Below, piece by piece: positions 49,938-60,675 of a stretch of 64,000 nt of DNA. The position numbers and the translations under genes were made by a program. The notes beneath the pieces are model-generated. The model saw only the letters and a list, made by a program, of their open reading frames with translations, did no database searches and was not told where the DNA came from. Origin of the DNA: Mesorhizobium sp. NZP2298 (GTDB taxonomy: Bacteria > Pseudomonadota > Alphaproteobacteria > Rhizobiales > Rhizobiaceae); contig NZ_CP033365.1 of assembly GCF_013170825.1 (NCBI RefSeq), positions 3,608,001 to 3,672,000 of the forward strand. The letters run 5' to 3'. Each line of letters starts with the position of its first letter. Position 1 is the first letter of the stretch.

Positions 49938-50981
49938 ATGGACACCTTCTTCTCCTTCTACGTGCTGCCGGCGCTGCTGATCCTCTTGAAGTCAGTCGTG
50001 CTGATCGTGGTGCTGCTGGTCTTCGTCGCGTATATCCTCTACGCCGACCGCAAGATCTGGGCGGCGGTGCAGTTGCGCCGTGGCCCGAACGTGGTCGGCC
50101 CCTGGGGCACGCTGCAGGCTTTCGCCGATCTGTTGAAATTTGTCTTCAAGGAACCGATCATCCCGTCAGGCGCCAACAAGGGCGTGTTCCTTTTGGCGCC
50201 GCTGGTGTCGGCTGTGCTGGCGATCTCGGCCTGGGCGGTCATTCCGGTCAACCAGGGCTGGGCGATCGCCAACGTCAATGTCGGCATCCTCTATGTCTTC
50301 GCCATCTCCTCGCTCGAGGTCTATGGCGTGATCATGGGTGGCTGGGCGTCCAACTCGAAATATCCGTTCCTCGGCGCGCTGCGCTCGGCCGCGCAGATGG
50401 TGTCCTACGAAGTCTCGATCGGCTTCGTCATCGTCACCGTGCTGCTGACGGCCGGCTCGCTCAACCTCAGCGATATCGTGCTGTCGCAGCAGGGTGGGCT
50501 TGGCACGCGGCTTGGCCTGCCCAACACCTTCCTCGACTGGAACTGGCTGGCCCTGTTCCCGATGTTCATCATCTTCTTCATCTCGGCACTGGCCGAGACG
50601 AACCGGCCGCCCTTCGACCTGGTCGAAGCCGAATCGGAGCTGGTCGCCGGCCACATGGTGGAATATTCGTCGACGCCGTTCCTGCTGTTCTTCCTCGGTG
50701 AGTATGTCGCCATCGTGCTGATGTGCGCGCTGGCCACCATCCTGTTCCTCGGTGGCTGGCTGCCGCCCTTCGACTTCGCGCCCTTCACCTGGGTGCCCGG
50801 CGTCATCTGGTTCGTGCTGAAGGTCTGTTTCGTGTTCTTCGGCATTTCGATGGTGAAGGCCTTCGTGCCGCGCTACCGCTACGACCAGCTGATGCGGCTG
50901 GGCTGGAAAGTGTTCCTGCCGATCTCGCTGTTCATGGTGGTCGCCACCGCAGCCTTCCTCAAGATCACGGGGTTTGCGTGA
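49938..50981 (+). CDS. nuoH: NADH-quinone oxidoreductase subunit H
   Basis: NuoH is the membrane subunit that forms much of the quinone chamber. The 347 residues have about eight helices and the family motifs [55 protein letters not shown] and [20 protein letters not shown] with its line of conserved acids. It starts two bases after nuoG and its stop overlaps the nuoI start by one base. Confidence 0.97.
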   Translation: MDTFFSFYVLPALLILLKSVVLIVVLLVFVAYILYADRKIWAAVQLRRGPNVVGPWGTLQAFADLLKFVFKEPIIPSGANKGVFLLAPLVSAVLAISAWAVIPVNQGWAIANVNVGILYVFAISSLEVYGVIMGGWASNSKYPFLGALRSAAQMVSYEVSIGFVIVTVLLTAGSLNLSDIVLSQQGGLGTRLGLPNTFLDWNWLALFPMFIIFFISALAETNRPPFDLVEAESELVAGHMVEYSSTPFLLFFLGEYVAIVLMCALATILFLGGWLPPFDFAPFTWVPGVIWFVLKVCFVFFGISMVKAFVPRYRYDQLMRLGWKVFLPISLFMVVATAAFLKITGFA

Positions 50982-51472
50982 TGTCCGCTCTTTCCCAGGC
51001 CGCAAAATCGCTGCTGCTGCAGGATTTCGTCAGCGCCTTCTTCCTGTCGATGCGCCAGTTCTTCGCGCCGAAGGAGACGATCAACTATCCGCACGAGAAG
51101 GGGCCGACCAGTCCGCGCTTCCGTGGCGAGCACGCACTGCGCCGCTATCCCAACGGCGAGGAACGCTGCATCGCCTGCAAACTGTGCGAGGCGATCTGCC
51201 CGGCGCAGGCGATCACCATCGAGGCCGGCCCGCGCCGCAATGACGGCACGCGCCGGACGGTGCGTTACGACATCGACATGGTGAAGTGCATCTATTGCGG
51301 CTTCTGCCAGGAAGCCTGCCCGGTCGATGCCATCGTCGAGGGGCCGAATTTCGAGTTCGCGACGGAGACGCGCGAGGAACTCTACTACGACAAGGACAAG
51401 CTGTTGGCGAATGGCGACCGGTGGGAGCGCGAACTGGCGCGCAACATCTCGCTGGACTCGCCCTACCGCTGA
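50981..51472 (+). CDS. nuoI: NADH-quinone oxidoreductase subunit I
   Basis: NuoI is a ferredoxin-like subunit carrying clusters N6a and N6b that pass electrons to N2. The 163 residues have the two [4Fe-4S] motifs [18 protein letters not shown] and [18 protein letters not shown], and [13 protein letters not shown] just before them. An amphipathic N-terminal helix ([14 protein letters not shown]) attaches it to the membrane. Its start overlaps the nuoH stop (TGATG). A 237-base gap with palindromes separates it from nuoJ. Confidence 0.97.
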   Translation: MSALSQAAKSLLLQDFVSAFFLSMRQFFAPKETINYPHEKGPTSPRFRGEHALRRYPNGEERCIACKLCEAICPAQAITIEAGPRRNDGTRRTVRYDIDMVKCIYCGFCQEACPVDAIVEGPNFEFATETREELYYDKDKLLANGDRWERELARNISLDSPYR

Positions 51473-51518
51473 TATTTGACGCATGGACGGGGCGAGGGGC
51501 CTCGTCCAGAGGATGATC

Positions 51519-51618
51519 CCGAAAAGTTGCAGACTTTTCGGACCAGATCCTCCTCCGGATGAAAAGAGTGTCGCATGTTTCTTTCGATCGGGTCTTTCAA
51601 CCCGATCGAAACATGCGA
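51519..51618. repeat. Two palindromic repeats in the nuoI-nuoJ gap
   Basis: First hairpin: CCGAAAAGT (51519-51527) with ACTTTTCGG (51533-51541), loop TGCAG. Second: TCGCATGTT (51571-51579) with AACATGCGA (51610-51618), and inside it TCGATCGGGT (51584-51593) with ACCCGATCGA (51600-51609), a four-base bulge on one side only. Both look like Mesorhizobium interspersed palindromes. Neither is followed by a T-run, so they probably do not end transcription but could affect mRNA stability or processing. Confidence 0.7.
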
Positions 51619-51709
51619 TAGGAACACGCAACTTGCCGACCGGAGGCGGTCGCAAACAATCGAACCCGGCGCGAGCGCCATGTTCGAACAGGAACCCGGG
51701 GGAACCCCA

Positions 51710-52330
51710 ATGCTGAGTGGACTAGAGGCGGCCTTTTTCTACCTCTTCGCCTTTGTCGCCGTGGCGTCGGCGTTCATGGTCATTTCGTCGCGCAACCCCG
51801 TGCATTCGGTGCTGTTCCTGATCCTGACCTTCTTCAACGCCGCCGGCCTGTTCATGCTGACCGGCGCCGAATTCCTGGCGATGATCCTGCTTGTCGTCTA
51901 TGTCGGCGCGGTCATGGTGCTGTTCCTGTTCGTCGTCATGATGCTCGACGTCGATTTCGCCGAACTGAAGAGCGGCGCGCTGCAATATGCGCCGATCGGC
52001 GCCTTCGTCGGGCTGATCCTGGCGGCGGAACTGATCGTGGTGCTGGGCGGCTACACCTTCGTACCGCAGCTCGCCTCGACGATCTCCAAACCCATTCCGG
52101 ATCTCGCCACGCGCTCGAACACGGCCGCACTCGGCGACATCCTCTACACCGACTACCTCTACTACTTCCAGATTTCGGGCCTCATCCTGCTGGTCGCCAT
52201 GATCGGCGCCATCGTGCTGACGCTGCGCCACAAGGAAGGGGTCAAGCGGCAGTCGATCGCAGCCCAGGTCGGCCGCACGCCGGCCACCGGCATGGAAATC
52301 CGCAAGGTCAAGTCGGGCGAAGGAGTCTGA
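51710..52330 (+). CDS. nuoJ: NADH-quinone oxidoreductase subunit J
   Basis: NuoJ is a five-helix membrane subunit. The 206 residues contain [41 protein letters not shown], the pi-bulge helix [20 protein letters not shown] and [22 protein letters not shown], all typical. The ATG at 51710 follows GGGGGAA; in-frame starts at 51575 and 51680 would add non-family residues, the first from a repeat. It ends one base before nuoK. Confidence 0.94.
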   Translation: MLSGLEAAFFYLFAFVAVASAFMVISSRNPVHSVLFLILTFFNAAGLFMLTGAEFLAMILLVVYVGAVMVLFLFVVMMLDVDFAELKSGALQYAPIGAFVGLILAAELIVVLGGYTFVPQLASTISKPIPDLATRSNTAALGDILYTDYLYYFQISGLILLVAMIGAIVLTLRHKEGVKRQSIAAQVGRTPATGMEIRKVKSGEGV

Positions 52331-52331
52331 G

Positions 52332-52640
52332 ATGGTCGTCGGCATCGCACATTATCTGACCGTATCGGCGATCCTGTTCACGCTCGGCGTGTTCGGTATC
52401 TTCCTGAACCGCAAGAACGTCATCGTCATCCTGATGTCGGTCGAGCTGATCCTGCTTGCGGTCAACATCAACTTTGTCGCCTTCTCGGCGGCGCTCGGCG
52501 ATCTGGTCGGCCAGGTGTTCGCACTGTTCGTGCTGACGGTCGCGGCGGCCGAGGCGGCAATCGGACTTGCCATTCTCGTCGTCTTCTTCCGCAACCGCGG
52601 CTCGATCGCGGTCGAAGACGTGAACATGATGAAGGGTTGA
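52332..52640 (+). CDS. nuoK: NADH-quinone oxidoreductase subunit K
   Basis: NuoK is an 11 kDa three-helix subunit with conserved buried acids in the proton path. The 102 residues read [20 protein letters not shown], then [20 protein letters not shown] with the conserved glutamate, and [20 protein letters not shown] with the second. It starts one base after the nuoJ stop and ends ten bases before nuoL. Confidence 0.97.
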   Translation: MVVGIAHYLTVSAILFTLGVFGIFLNRKNVIVILMSVELILLAVNINFVAFSAALGDLVGQVFALFVLTVAAAEAAIGLAILVVFFRNRGSIAVEDVNMMKG

Positions 52641-52650
52641 CGGAACCACC

Positions 52651-54624
52651 ATGTATCAGGCCATCGTCTTCCTTCCACTGCTCGGCTTCCTGATCGTCGG
52701 CCTGTTCGGCACGTCGCTCGGCGCCAAGGCGTCCGAATACATCACCTCCGGCTTCCTGGTGATTTCGGCTGTTCTGTCGTGGGTTGCCTTCTTCAGCGTC
52801 GGCTTCGGCCATGGCGAGGTGTTCGTCGTGCCGGTGCTGCACTGGATCCAGTCCGGCGGGCTGGACGTATCCTGGGCGCTTCGCATCGATACGCTGACGG
52901 TGGTGATGCTGGTGGTGGTCAACACCGTGTCGGCGCTGGTCCACATCTATTCGATCGGCTACATGCACCACGATCCGAACCGGCCGCGCTTCTTCGCCTA
53001 TCTGTCGCTGTTCACCTTCGCCATGCTGATGCTGGTGACGGCCGACAATCTGGTGCAGATGTTCTTCGGCTGGGAAGGGGTGGGCCTTGCCTCCTACCTG
53101 CTGATCGGCTTCTGGTACAAGAAGCCGTCGGCCAATGCCGCGGCCATCAAGGCCTTCGTCGTCAACCGCGTCGGCGATTTTGGCTTCGCGCTCGGCATCT
53201 TCGGCGTTTTCGTCCTTTTTGGTTCGGTCAATCTCGGCACCATCTTCGCCAACGCAGCAACGTTCATTCCGGCTGAAGGCGCCCCGCAAGGTGCGGCTGT
53301 GCTGACCTTCCTCGGCCATGCGCTGGACAAGCAGTCGGCGATGACCGTCGTCTGCCTGCTCCTGTTCATGGGCGCCATGGGCAAGTCGGCGCAGGTGCCG
53401 CTGCACACCTGGCTGCCGGACGCCATGGAAGGCCCGACGCCGGTCTCCGCGCTCATCCACGCCGCCACCATGGTGACGGCGGGCGTGTTCATGCTGGCGC
53501 GGCTGTCGCCGCTGTTCGAGCTGTCGCATTCGGCGCTGACGGTGGTGACCTTCATCGGTGCCTTCACCGCCTTCTTCGCGGCGACCGTCGGCCTGGTCCA
53601 GAACGACATCAAGCGGGTCATCGCCTATTCGACCTGCTCGCAGCTCGGCTACATGTTCGTGGCGCTCGGCGTCGGGGCCTATGGCGCGGCGATCTTCCAC
53701 CTGTTCACGCATGCCTTCTTCAAGGCGCTGCTGTTCCTCGGTTCGGGCTCGGTCATCCACGCCGTCTCCGACGAGCAGGACATGCGCAAGATGGGCGGCC
53801 TGCGGTCACTGATCCCGACAACCTACTGGATGATGGTGATCGGCACGCTGGCGCTGACCGGCGTCGGCATTCCGGTGACCGTCATCGGCACCGCCGGCTT
53901 CTTCTCCAAGGACGCCATCATCGAGAGCGCCTTTGCCGGACATAACTCGGTCGCCGGCTTTGCCTTCGTGCTGCTGGTCATCGCCGCCTGCTTCACCTCC
54001 TTCTACTCCTGGCGGCTGATCTTCATGACCTTCCACGGCAAGCCGCGGGCGAGCCATGAGGTGATGCACCATGTCCATGAATCGCCGCCGGTGATGCTGG
54101 TGCCGCTGTTCATCCTGGCCGCCGGCGCGCTGTTCGCCGGCATCATCTTCCACAATTCCTTTATCGGCGAAGGCTATGCCGAGTTCTGGAAGGCGTCGCT
54201 GTTCACGCTGCCGGACAACCACATCCTGCACGAGATCCATGAACTGCCGTTGTGGGTCGAGCTGTCGCCCTTCATCGCCATGCTGATCGGCTTCGCGCTG
54301 GCCTGGAAGTTCTATATCCGCTCGCCGGAAATGCCCGTGAACCTTGCCAAGCAGAATCGCGGGCTCTACGCCTTCCTGCTCAACAAGTGGTATTTTGACG
54401 AGCTCTACGACTTCCTGTTCGTGCGGCCGGCCAAGCGCCTCGGCCATTTCCTGTGGAAGACCGGTGACGGCACCATCATCGATGGGCTCGGGCCGGATGG
54501 CATTTCGGCGCGCGTCGTCGATGTCACCAACCGCGTCGTCAAGCTGCAGACCGGCTACCTCTACCATTATGCCTTCGCCATGCTGATCGGCGTTGCCGCA
54601 CTCGTCACCTGGATGATGCTCTGA
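52651..54624 (+). CDS. nuoL: NADH-quinone oxidoreductase subunit L
   Basis: NuoL is the distal antiporter-like proton pump with a long lateral helix. The 657 residues show [19 protein letters not shown] (conserved glutamate), [20 protein letters not shown] (conserved lysine), [20 protein letters not shown], and [14 protein letters not shown]; the C-terminus carries the lateral helix and an anchor helix. It overlaps nuoM by one base. Confidence 0.97.
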   Translation: MYQAIVFLPLLGFLIVGLFGTSLGAKASEYITSGFLVISAVLSWVAFFSVGFGHGEVFVVPVLHWIQSGGLDVSWALRIDTLTVVMLVVVNTVSALVHIYSIGYMHHDPNRPRFFAYLSLFTFAMLMLVTADNLVQMFFGWEGVGLASYLLIGFWYKKPSANAAAIKAFVVNRVGDFGFALGIFGVFVLFGSVNLGTIFANAATFIPAEGAPQGAAVLTFLGHALDKQSAMTVVCLLLFMGAMGKSAQVPLHTWLPDAMEGPTPVSALIHAATMVTAGVFMLARLSPLFELSHSALTVVTFIGAFTAFFAATVGLVQNDIKRVIAYSTCSQLGYMFVALGVGAYGAAIFHLFTHAFFKALLFLGSGSVIHAVSDEQDMRKMGGLRSLIPTTYWMMVIGTLALTGVGIPVTVIGTAGFFSKDAIIESAFAGHNSVAGFAFVLLVIAACFTSFYSWRLIFMTFHGKPRASHEVMHHVHESPPVMLVPLFILAAGALFAGIIFHNSFIGEGYAEFWKASLFTLPDNHILHEIHELPLWVELSPFIAMLIGFALAWKFYIRSPEMPVNLAKQNRGLYAFLLNKWYFDELYDFLFVRPAKRLGHFLWKTGDGTIIDGLGPDGISARVVDVTNRVVKLQTGYLYHYAFAMLIGVAALVTWMML

Positions 54625-56129
54625 TGACCGCCTGGCCAATCCTCTCGCTGGTCACCTTCCTGCCGCTGGTTGGTGTGCTGTTGATCCTGTTCATCAACGA
54701 TGACAGCGAAAACGCACGCCGCAACATCCGCGCCATTGCGCTGTTGACCACGACGTTCACGTTCATCATCTCGCTGTTCATCTGGACCGGCTTCGACAAT
54801 GCGCAGGCGGGCTTCCAGTTCGTCGAAAAGGTCGCGTGGCTCGACTCCGGCATCTCCTACCACATGGGCGTCGACGGCATTTCCATGCTTTTCGTCATCC
54901 TGACGACCTTCCTGATGCCGCTCTGCATCCTGGCGTCGTGGGAATCGATCGAGAAGCGCGTCAAGGCCTACATGATCGCCTTCCTGTTGCTCGAGACGCT
55001 GATGATCGGCGTGTTCTGCGCGCTCGACATCGTGCTGTTCTACGTCTTCTTCGAAGCCGGCCTGATCCCGATGTTCATCATCATCGGCGTCTGGGGCGGC
55101 AAGCGTCGCGTCTACGCCTCGTTCAAGTTCTTCCTCTACACGCTCGCCGGCTCGGTGCTGATGCTGCTCGCCATCATGGCGATGTTCTATCAGTCCGGCA
55201 CCACCGACATCCCGACGCTGTTGACCCACAACTTCCCGGCCAACATGCAGACCTGGCTATTTCTAGCCTTCTTCGCCTCCTTCGCGGTGAAGATGCCGAT
55301 GTGGCCGGTGCACACCTGGCTGCCGGATGCACACGTCGAGGCGCCAACGGCCGGTTCGGTCATCCTGGCCGGCATCCTCCTGAAGATGGGTGGATACGGC
55401 TTCCTGCGCTTCTCCCTGCCGATGTTCCCGCTGGCGTCCGAAATGTTCGCGCCGCTGGTCTTCACGCTCTCGGTCGTCGCCATCATCTACACCTCGCTGG
55501 TGGCGCTGATGCAGGAGGACATGAAGAAGCTGATCGCCTATTCGTCGGTCGCCCATATGGGCTTCGTCACCATGGGCATCTTCGCCATGAACCAGGAGGG
55601 CGTGCAGGGCGCGATCTTCCAGATGCTCAGCCACGGCCTCGTCTCGGGCGCGCTGTTCCTGTGCGTCGGCGTCATCTATGACCGCATGCACACGCGTGAG
55701 ATCGATGCCTATGGCGGCCTGGTCAACAACATGCCGAAATACGCCACCGTGTTCCTGATCTTCACCATGGCCAATGTCGGCCTGCCAGGCACCTCAGGCT
55801 TCATCGGCGAGTTCCTGACCATGCTCGGCGTGTTCCGGGTCAACACCTGGGTGGCGTTCTTCGCCGCCACCGGCGTCATCCTGTCGGCGGCATACGCGCT
55901 CTGGCTCTACCGCCGGGTGATCTTCGGCGCGCTGACCAAGGACAGCCTGAAGGGGTTGCTCGACCTGTCGGCGCGCGAGAAGGTGATCATCTACCCGCTG
56001 GTCGTGCTGGTCATCTTCTTCGGCGTCTATCCCGCTCCCGTCTTCGATGCGACGGCCCAATCGGTCAAGTCGCTCGTCACCAATGTCACCGCATCCATCG
56101 GCGCCGCGCAGACCGCGGCGGCGAACTGA
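54624..56129 (+). CDS. nuoM: NADH-quinone oxidoreductase subunit M
   Basis: NuoM is the second antiporter-like proton-pumping subunit. The 501 residues have fourteen helices and the motifs [20 protein letters not shown] with the pump glutamate, [20 protein letters not shown] with the lysine, and [37 protein letters not shown] follows. Its start overlaps the nuoL stop (TGATG). Confidence 0.97.
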   Translation: MTAWPILSLVTFLPLVGVLLILFINDDSENARRNIRAIALLTTTFTFIISLFIWTGFDNAQAGFQFVEKVAWLDSGISYHMGVDGISMLFVILTTFLMPLCILASWESIEKRVKAYMIAFLLLETLMIGVFCALDIVLFYVFFEAGLIPMFIIIGVWGGKRRVYASFKFFLYTLAGSVLMLLAIMAMFYQSGTTDIPTLLTHNFPANMQTWLFLAFFASFAVKMPMWPVHTWLPDAHVEAPTAGSVILAGILLKMGGYGFLRFSLPMFPLASEMFAPLVFTLSVVAIIYTSLVALMQEDMKKLIAYSSVAHMGFVTMGIFAMNQEGVQGAIFQMLSHGLVSGALFLCVGVIYDRMHTREIDAYGGLVNNMPKYATVFLIFTMANVGLPGTSGFIGEFLTMLGVFRVNTWVAFFAATGVILSAAYALWLYRRVIFGALTKDSLKGLLDLSAREKVIIYPLVVLVIFFGVYPAPVFDATAQSVKSLVTNVTASIGAAQTAAAN

Positions 56130-56147
56130 CCAGAGGTTTTGCGAACC

Positions 56148-57584
56148 ATGACGCCGGACCTTCTCTCCAGCCTGTCGCTCTCGACGCCCGAGCTGATCCT
56201 TGCCATCGGCGCGCTCGCGCTGTTGATGGTCGGCGCCTATTCGCGCGCCAACACCGCCAATACGGTGACCGGCCTTGCCGTCGCCGTGCTGGTGGTCGCC
56301 GGCGCTTGGCTGATCTTTCACACCGGGCAGGGCAGCGCCTATGGCAATGCCTTCATCCAGGATCCCTTCGCCCGCTTCATGAAGGTGCTGGCGCTGGTCG
56401 GTTCGGCGGTGACGCTGGTCATGTCGATGCGCTTTGCCAAGGCGGAGCATTTCGACAAGTTCGAATATCCGGTGCTGATCCTGCTGTGCACGCTCGGCAT
56501 GATGCTGATGATCTCGGCCAATGGCATGATCGGGCTCTATCTCGGCCTCGAACTGCAGTCGCTGGCGATCTACGTGCTGGCGGCGATCAATCGCGACAAT
56601 CTGCGTTCGACCGAGGCGGGCCTGAAGTACTTCGTCCTCGGCGCGCTGTCGTCGGGCATGCTGCTCTACGGCATCAGCCTGGTCTATGGTTATACCGGCA
56701 ATACCGGCTTCCAGGAGATCGCCACGGCACTTGGCAGCGGCGAACGCCAACTCGGCCTCGTCTTCGGTCTCGTCTTCGTGCTGGCCGGCCTTGCCTTCAA
56801 GATCTCGGCGGTGCCGTTCCATATGTGGACGCCCGATGTCTATGAAGGTGCGCCGACGCCGGTGACGGCCTTCCTCGCCGCAGCCCCCAAGATGGCTGCA
56901 ATGGCACTGATCGTGCGCGTCACCATGGGCGCGTTCAAGCCGATCGCCGCCGACTGGCAGCAGATCATCGTCTTCATCTCGATCGCCTCGATGGCGCTCG
57001 GCGCGTTCGCCGCGATCGGCCAGACCAACATCAAGCGCCTGATGGCCTATTCCTCGATCGGCCATATGGGTTACGCGCTGGTCGGCCTTGCCGCCAACAG
57101 CCAGGCCGGCGTGCGTGGCGTCGCCATCTACATGCTGATCTACCTGGTGATGACGCTCGGCACCTTCGCCTTCATCCTTGCCATGCGGCGCAAGGAAGGC
57201 AATGTAGAACAGATCAGCGACCTGGCAGGGCTGTCCTCGACCAACCCGATCATGGCGACGATCCTGACCATCCTGATGTTCTCGCTGGCCGGCATTCCGC
57301 CGCTCGCTGGCTTCTGGGGGAAGTGGTACGTCTTCCTCGCGGCCATCAACGCCAACCTCTACGCGCTGGCGATCATCGGTGTTCTGGCCTCGGTGGTGGG
57401 CGCTTACTACTATCTGCGCATCATCAAGATCATGTGGTTCGACGAACCGGTCGGCGGCTTCGTGCCGATGGCCAGTGAACTGCGCCTCGTGCTCGGCGTC
57501 TCCGGCGCCTTCGTGCTGTTCTATGTGCTGATCGGCGGGCCGATCGGTACCTATGCCGAAGCCGCCGCCAAGACATTTTTCTGA
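56148..57584 (+). CDS. nuoN: NADH-quinone oxidoreductase subunit N
   Basis: NuoN is the third antiporter-like subunit and the last complex I gene here. The 478 residues include [20 protein letters not shown] with the conserved glutamate, [20 protein letters not shown] with the lysine, and [19 protein letters not shown]. The ATG at 56148 is chosen over a TTG nine bases earlier; AGAGG lies upstream. birA follows after four bases, so the operon probably continues into it. Confidence 0.96.
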   Translation: MTPDLLSSLSLSTPELILAIGALALLMVGAYSRANTANTVTGLAVAVLVVAGAWLIFHTGQGSAYGNAFIQDPFARFMKVLALVGSAVTLVMSMRFAKAEHFDKFEYPVLILLCTLGMMLMISANGMIGLYLGLELQSLAIYVLAAINRDNLRSTEAGLKYFVLGALSSGMLLYGISLVYGYTGNTGFQEIATALGSGERQLGLVFGLVFVLAGLAFKISAVPFHMWTPDVYEGAPTPVTAFLAAAPKMAAMALIVRVTMGAFKPIAADWQQIIVFISIASMALGAFAAIGQTNIKRLMAYSSIGHMGYALVGLAANSQAGVRGVAIYMLIYLVMTLGTFAFILAMRRKEGNVEQISDLAGLSSTNPIMATILTILMFSLAGIPPLAGFWGKWYVFLAAINANLYALAIIGVLASVVGAYYYLRIIKIMWFDEPVGGFVPMASELRLVLGVSGAFVLFYVLIGGPIGTYAEAAAKTFF

Positions 57585-57588
57585 CGGG

Positions 57589-58410
57589 ATGGCATTTCGG
57601 CTGGCCCCAACCTCGGCGTCGGAAGGGTTCCGGCTCGAGGCCCATGACAGTATCGGCTCCACCAACACGGTGGCGCTGGATCACGCAAGGGCAGGCGATC
57701 CGGGCAAATTATGGGTTGTTTCCAAGAAGCAGGAAAGCGGGCGTGGCCGGCGCGGCCGCGCCTGGGTGTCGCCCGAAGGCAATCTGGCGGCGACCTTGCT
57801 TGTCGTCACCGGCGGTGAACTTCGTCTTGCCGCGACGCTGGGTTTTGTCGCCGGCCTGTCGCTTGCCGACGCACTCGATGCCGTGGTGCCGAAGGGTCGC
57901 ATCGCCATCGGGCTTGATGGCGCAAGCCAGGGACAAAACCGTTTCGAGTTGAAATGGCCGAACGACGTTCTGGCCTCCGGCGCCAAGCTGGCCGGCATCC
58001 TGCTGGAGTCGGCGATGCTGGACGGCGGCCGTTTTGCCGTCGCGGTGGGCATCGGCGTCAATGTGGTGGCGCATCCCACGGATTTGCCGTATCCCGCGAC
58101 ATCGCTCCAAGCGCTCGGCGCGACATGCGATGCCGAAACGCTGTTCCTGGCGCTGTCGGATGCCTGGAGCGAGAATGCCCGGCTGTGGGATGAGGGGCGC
58201 GGGCTTTCAGCCATCAGGAGACGCTGGCTGGCGCGCGCTGCGGGACTCGGCGGCGAGGTTGCTGTCAGAATTGACGGTAATGTGGTGCGTGGGGTGTTCG
58301 AGACCATTGACGAGGATTGCCGTTTCGTGATCCGCGACGATGAAGGGGCGGTTCTGACGATCGCTGCCGGCGATGTGCATTTCGGCGCCGTGGCATCCGC
58401 CCGGGTATAG
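57589..58410 (+). CDS. birA: Biotin--[acetyl-CoA-carboxylase] ligase
   Basis: BirA activates biotin as biotinyl-AMP and attaches it to the carboxyl carrier protein of acetyl-CoA carboxylase. The 273 residues have SIGSTNTVALDHA, the adenylate-binding ESGRGRRGRAWVSPEGNLA, the catalytic KWPNDVLASGAKLAGILLE and GIGVNV. There is no N-terminal winged helix, so it is a class I ligase that cannot act as the biotin repressor. It starts four bases after nuoN, a conserved rhizobial position, and probably shares that transcript. Confidence 0.93.
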   Translation: MAFRLAPTSASEGFRLEAHDSIGSTNTVALDHARAGDPGKLWVVSKKQESGRGRRGRAWVSPEGNLAATLLVVTGGELRLAATLGFVAGLSLADALDAVVPKGRIAIGLDGASQGQNRFELKWPNDVLASGAKLAGILLESAMLDGGRFAVAVGIGVNVVAHPTDLPYPATSLQALGATCDAETLFLALSDAWSENARLWDEGRGLSAIRRRWLARAAGLGGEVAVRIDGNVVRGVFETIDEDCRFVIRDDEGAVLTIAAGDVHFGAVASARV

Positions 58411-58421
58411 TTTGTCCTTGC

Positions 58422-58465
58422 GCAATTCCGGACGGAAAATGGTTAGACACTTTTCCTGGAATTGC
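58422..58465. repeat. 44-bp palindromic repeat before the RNase J gene
   Basis: The arms GCAATTCC (58422-58429) and GGAATTGC (58458-58465) are perfect, and GGAAAA (58434-58439) pairs with TTTTCC (58451-58456) inside. This is the common short rhizobial/Mesorhizobium interspersed palindrome by appearance. It lies between birA and the ribosome site of the RNase J gene and could form a hairpin in a read-through transcript. Confidence 0.7.
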
Positions 58466-58503
58466 TTTAACGGCTTGGCCTGAGGGCCAGGAAGGGAAAA
58501 ATC

Positions 58504-60174
58504 ATGGCGAAAACGGAAAACGCCGAACTCGTCTTCGTGCCGCTCGGCGGCGTCGGCGAGATCGGTATGAACTTCGCCCTCTACGGCTATGGCCCGCCGA
58601 GCGCGCGCGAATGGATTGTCATCGATGTCGGTGTCACCTTTCCAGACGCGGCGCATCCGGGCGTCGACCTGATCCTGCCCGACACGCGCTTCATCGAGGA
58701 GAACCTCGCCAATCTGCGTGGCATCATCATCACCCACGCGCATGAGGATCATTACGGCGCGCTACTCGACATCTGGCCGAAGCTCAAGGCGCCCGTGTGG
58801 ATGACGCCGTTCAGCGCCGGGCTGCTGGAAGCCAAGCGCCAGGGCGAGCAGGGGGCAGCCAAGATCCCGTTGACGATCTACCGGGCTGGCGAGAAATTCA
58901 CTGTCGGCCCGTTCGAGATCGAAGCCATTCCGGTGGCGCACTCCATCCCCGAGCCGATGTCGCTGGCCATCACCACGCCAGCCGGTACGGTCATCCACAC
59001 CGGCGACTGGAAGATCGATCCGGAGCCGACGATCGGACCCAAGACCGACGAGGCGCGTTTCCGCGCCTATGGCGACAAGGGCGTGCTGGCACTGATCTGC
59101 GATTCGACCAATGCGCTGCGCGAAGGCGAATCGCCTTCGGAAGTCGCCGTTGGCGAGGGCCTGAAGGGCGTCATCCAGAGTGCTGTCGGCCGCGTCGCCG
59201 TCACCACATTCTCCTCCAATGTCGGGCGCATCGTCTCCATCGCGAGAGCAGCACGCGATGCCGGCCGCCAGTGCCTGGTGTTGGGCCGCTCGCTGAAGCG
59301 GGTCATCGATGTCGCCGACGAGCTCGGCTACATGGACGGCTTGCCGGAATTCATCGCCGAGGAGGATTTCGGCTTCATCCCGCGCGAAAACCTCGTCATC
59401 ATCTGCACCGGCAGCCAGGGCGAGCCGCTTGCCGCACTTGCAAAACTGTCGCGCGACGAGATGAAATCGGTGTCGCTGACGGCAGGCGACACGGTGGTGT
59501 TTTCCTCGCGCACCATTCCCGGCAATGAGAAGGCGATTCTCGAGATCAAGAACCGCCTCATCGATCTCGGCATCAAGATCATCGAGGACGGCGACGCGCT
59601 GGTGCATGTCTCCGGCCACCCGCGCCGTAGCGAGCTGCGCAAGATGTATGAATGGGTGCGTCCGCAGATCGGCGTTCCCGTGCATGGCGAGGCGGCGCAT
59701 CTGGTGGCGCAGGGATCGCTGATGTCGACATCCGGCATCGGCCAGGTGGCGCAGGTGCGCGACGGCGACATGCTGAGGCTCGCGCCCGGTCCTGCCACCA
59801 TTATCGACCAGGTGCCGTTCGGCCGCATCTACAAGGACGGCAGGCTGATCGGCACCGACCAGGCGATGGGCATTCGTGACCGGCGCAAATTGTCCTTTGC
59901 CGGCCATGTCGCGGTCAATGTCGTGCTGGACGACAAATATGAGTTGGCCGGTGACCCCGACCTGGTCGCCATTGGCGTCGCCGAGGCGGATGCCAGCGGC
60001 GAGACGCTCGAAGACCTGATGATCGATGCGGCGGTCGGCGCGGTCGACTCGATTCCCCGTCAGCGCCGGAAAGACCTGGACCTTGTGCAGGAGGCCGTGC
60101 GGCGGGCGGTGCGCGGTGCGGCCAACGAGGCTTGGGGCAAGAAGCCGCTGGTGACGGTGTTTGTTACGAGATGA
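58504..60174 (+). CDS. rnj: Ribonuclease J
   Basis: RNase J is a 5'-3' exo- and endoribonuclease that matures rRNA and degrades mRNA in alphaproteobacteria. The 556 residues form a metallo-beta-lactamase domain with the zinc motif ITHAHEDHYGALL near residue 80, TVIHTGDWKIDPEP, an inserted beta-CASP domain with LICDSTNALREGESPSE and STNVG-like GRVAVTTFSSNVGRI, and the histidine motifs VSGHPRRSELRKMYEW and VPVHGEAAHL. The C-terminal domain ends KPLVTVFVTR. GGAAGGGA lies before the ATG. High confidence. Confidence 0.94.
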   Translation: MAKTENAELVFVPLGGVGEIGMNFALYGYGPPSAREWIVIDVGVTFPDAAHPGVDLILPDTRFIEENLANLRGIIITHAHEDHYGALLDIWPKLKAPVWMTPFSAGLLEAKRQGEQGAAKIPLTIYRAGEKFTVGPFEIEAIPVAHSIPEPMSLAITTPAGTVIHTGDWKIDPEPTIGPKTDEARFRAYGDKGVLALICDSTNALREGESPSEVAVGEGLKGVIQSAVGRVAVTTFSSNVGRIVSIARAARDAGRQCLVLGRSLKRVIDVADELGYMDGLPEFIAEEDFGFIPRENLVIICTGSQGEPLAALAKLSRDEMKSVSLTAGDTVVFSSRTIPGNEKAILEIKNRLIDLGIKIIEDGDALVHVSGHPRRSELRKMYEWVRPQIGVPVHGEAAHLVAQGSLMSTSGIGQVAQVRDGDMLRLAPGPATIIDQVPFGRIYKDGRLIGTDQAMGIRDRRKLSFAGHVAVNVVLDDKYELAGDPDLVAIGVAEADASGETLEDLMIDAAVGAVDSIPRQRRKDLDLVQEAVRRAVRGAANEAWGKKPLVTVFVTR

Positions 60175-60180
60175 AGGGAC

Positions 60181-60244
60181 TAGGGCAGTAGGGATTTCGA
60201 CATGGGCTATACGTCTGCCTTTCCCCCATTGCCGTACTGCCCTA
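60181..60244. repeat. Inverted repeat between the RNase J gene and the epimerase gene
   Basis: TAGGGCAGTA (60181-60190) and TACTGCCCTA (60235-60244) are perfect ten-base inverted copies around a 44-base centre; both sit in GGGCAGTAGGG-like stretches. No T-run follows, so it is a repeat rather than a terminator. Confidence 0.55.
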
Positions 60245-60270
60245 TTGCCTTACTTGCCTGAGGAATTTCT

Positions 60271-60675
60271 ATGCTTGGACGCTTGAACCATGTCGCGCTT
60301 GCGGTGCCGGATCTGGCGGCGGCGGTCTCCGCCTACCGCGATACGCTCGGCGCCGAAGTGACGGAGCCGCAGGTTTTGCCGGAGCATGGCGTCACGGTGG
60401 TGTTCGTCAATGTCGGCAACACCAAGATCGAATTGCTGGAGCCCTTGGGCGAAAGCTCGCCGATCGCGGCGTTCCTCGCGAAGAACCCGTCCGGCGGCAT
60501 GCATCACCTCTGCTACGAGGTCGACGACATCCTGGCCGCGCGTGATCAGCTCAAGGCCGCCGGCGCCCGTGTGCTGGGCGACGGCAACCCGAAGACCGGT
60601 GCCCATGGCAAGCCTGTGCTGTTCCTGCACCCGAAGGATTTCTTCGGCACGCTGATCGAACTGGAGCAATCATGA
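60271..60675 (+). CDS. mce: Methylmalonyl-CoA epimerase
   Basis: The enzyme interconverts (2R)- and (2S)-methylmalonyl-CoA so that propionate-derived carbon can enter the B12-dependent mutase. The 134-residue vicinal-oxygen-chelate protein has LNHVALAVPDL with a metal histidine at the N-terminus, VVFVNVGNTKIELLEPLGE, GGMHHLCYEVDDI with the next metal histidine and GTLIELEQ at the end. It is a functional partner of the cobalamin cluster, though 20 kb away. It overlaps the DUF1467 gene by four bases. Confidence 0.92.
   Translation: MLGRLNHVALAVPDLAAAVSAYRDTLGAEVTEPQVLPEHGVTVVFVNVGNTKIELLEPLGESSPIAAFLAKNPSGGMHHLCYEVDDILAARDQLKAAGARVLGDGNPKTGAHGKPVLFLHPKDFFGTLIELEQS

Noticed and set aside
55794..57668. 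624-codon minus-strand open frame across nuoM and nuoN
   Set aside because: It is antisense to membrane protein genes and so rich in His, Asp and Gln; no real protein features.
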